From Dehalococcoidia bacterium (GTDB lineage Bacteria > Chloroflexota > Dehalococcoidia > GIF9 > AB-539-J10): a DNA stretch of 5,942 nt. This document shows, one piece after another, positions 5,130-5,942 of the stretch (position 1 is its first letter; each line of letters opens with the position of its first letter). The notes beneath the pieces are model-generated. The model was not told the DNA's origin. It did not search any database and saw only the letters and a program-made list of their open reading frames with translations. Both the position numbers and the translations under genes were made by a program. The DNA lies in NCBI GenBank assembly GCA_029857995.1, contig JAOUFZ010000101.1, positions 1 through 5,942 of the forward strand, given 5' to 3'.

Positions 5130-5942
5130 GGAGATGCAGTTTCTCCTTCTGACTCCTTCGGCTCCTCTGATTTATCGGGCCTCTCTGGCTCAAACGTGTA
5201 AGAAGCCAGAATTTCAATGGCCTCTTGGCGCTCTTCTTTAGCAGCTGATACGGCAACTCCCGCCTCCCCAGAGAATGCTTCGGTTTTACCTTTGATTATG
5301 GCATCGGCTATTTTGCCGCATATTAATTTAATCGCCTTAACAGCGTCATCATTGGCGGGGATAGGATAATCGATGCCGTCAGGATTGCAATTAGTGTCCG
5401 CAATGGCAATCACGGGTATGCTTAGTCTCTTAGCTTCAGCAAAGGCAATTTTGTCTTTGATCGGATCAGCGATGAAGAGGGCTCCCGGCAGGGTGGTCAT
5501 TTCCTTAAAGCCACCCATCTGAGTATTCAGGTGGGAAATTTCCTTCTCTATCTTCACCCGTTCTTTTTTAGGCAAGCGGTCAAGCTCGCCCTTATCCTTC
5601 TTATTCTCTAAACGAACCAGGTGGTCAATCCGGGCTTGAATGACGGTGAAATTTGTTAACATACCGCCTAGCCATCTTTGATTAACATAGCTCATACCGC
5701 ATCTCACAGCCTCTTCTTCTATGGTCTGCTGAGCCTGTTTCTTGGTGCCGACAAAAAGAATATTTTGCCCCCGAGCTGCCAAATCCTGGGCAAAGGCACT
5801 CGCCTTTTCTAGCGTGGTAACTGTCTGCTCCAAATCGATGATATGGATACTGTTGCGCTGGGTAAAAATATATTTCTTCGCCTTGGGATGCCAGTAGCTG
5901 GTGTGGTGACCAAAGTGAGCACCTGCCTCCAGTAATTGTTTT
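5126..5942 (-). CDS. rpsB: 30S ribosomal protein S2, lacking only its first residues
   Basis: S2 belongs to the small ribosomal subunit, near the S1 and Shine-Dalgarno interaction site. The frame is open from the right edge: the first visible codons read KQLLEAGAHFGHHTSYWHPK, the family's N-terminal signature, so only a handful of residues, including the start codon, lie outside. The TTG at 5833 is an internal leucine codon in IIDLEQT, not a start. Further hallmarks, in visible numbering, are YIFTQRN (24-30), ILFVGTKKQAQQ (61-72), NQRWLGGMLTNF (87-98), LPGALFIADP (151-160) and the DTNCNPDGIDYPIPANDDA block (182-200). The 271 visible residues exceed the 241 of E. coli S2 because of an acidic, proline-rich C-terminal tail (about the last 25 residues, rich in Glu, Lys, Ser and Pro). 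The TGA overlaps the tsf ATG, so the two are translationally coupled. This would be the first gene of the usual rpsB-tsf operon; its promoter is out of view. Confidence 0.98.
   Translation of the reverse strand, partial: KQLLEAGAHFGHHTSYWHPKAKKYIFTQRNSIHIIDLEQTVTTLEKASAFAQDLAARGQNILFVGTKKQAQQTIEEEAVRCGMSYVNQRWLGGMLTNFTVIQARIDHLVRLENKKDKGELDRLPKKERVKIEKEISHLNTQMGGFKEMTTLPGALFIADPIKDKIAFAEAKRLSIPVIAIADTNCNPDGIDYPIPANDDAVKAIKLICGKIADAIIKGKTEAFSGEAGVAVSAAKEERQEAIEILASYTFEPERPDKSEEPKESEGETASP
5143..5149 (-). promoter_or_regulatory. Shine-Dalgarno-like sequence for tsf
   Basis: GAAGGAG on the minus strand within the last codons of rpsB, 13 bases before the tsf ATG. The sequence is good but the spacing is longer than usual; the ATGA overlap with rpsB means re-initiation may matter more. 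Confidence 0.4.

Noticed and set aside
5126..5833. Start of rpsB at the TTG at 5833
   Set aside because: The frame stays open to the right edge and the upstream codons encode the conserved S2 N terminus (LLEAGAHFGHH), so the TTG is an internal leucine.

Overview
All seven genes in this window lie on the minus strand, so the cluster is transcribed right to left: rpsB (5' end cut by the window) - tsf - frr - cdsA - dxr - rseP - ispG (3' end cut). This is a conserved bacterial housekeeping neighbourhood joining translation (S2, EF-Ts, ribosome recycling factor) to envelope and isoprenoid synthesis (CdsA, Dxr, IspG) and an intramembrane site-2 protease (RseP). I saw no mobile element, CRISPR array, tRNA, rRNA or accessory island. 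About half of the bases are G or C and base use looks even across the window.

Organism: clearly bacterial. The order frr-cdsA-dxr-rseP-ispG occurs in several phyla, including clostridia and Chloroflexota. The very short EF-Ts (169 residues) with this gene order suggests a Dehalococcoidia-like Chloroflexota bacterium. That is an inference from memory of the families, not a search result.

Layout from right to left: rpsB ends in a TGA that overlaps the tsf ATG (ATGA). tsf ends three bases before frr. A 205-base spacer (3854-4058), the only real non-coding stretch, then separates frr from cdsA. cdsA overlaps dxr by 13 bases, dxr ends three bases before rseP, and the rseP stop overlaps the ispG ATG (ATGA). 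The right half is therefore a translation-factor block and the left half a tightly packed lipid and isoprenoid block, with the spacer as the likely place for a new transcription start.

Two genes often found in this cluster are missing from their usual places: pyrH (UMP kinase) between tsf and frr, and uppS (undecaprenyl diphosphate synthase) between frr and cdsA. In this window Dxr supplies an early MEP-pathway step and IspG a late one, CdsA makes CDP-diacylglycerol for phospholipids, and RseP cleaves membrane proteins. The most useful observations are the missing pyrH and uppS, the possible leaderless start of cdsA, and the tandem PDZ domains of RseP. Nothing here looks like a new biological system.
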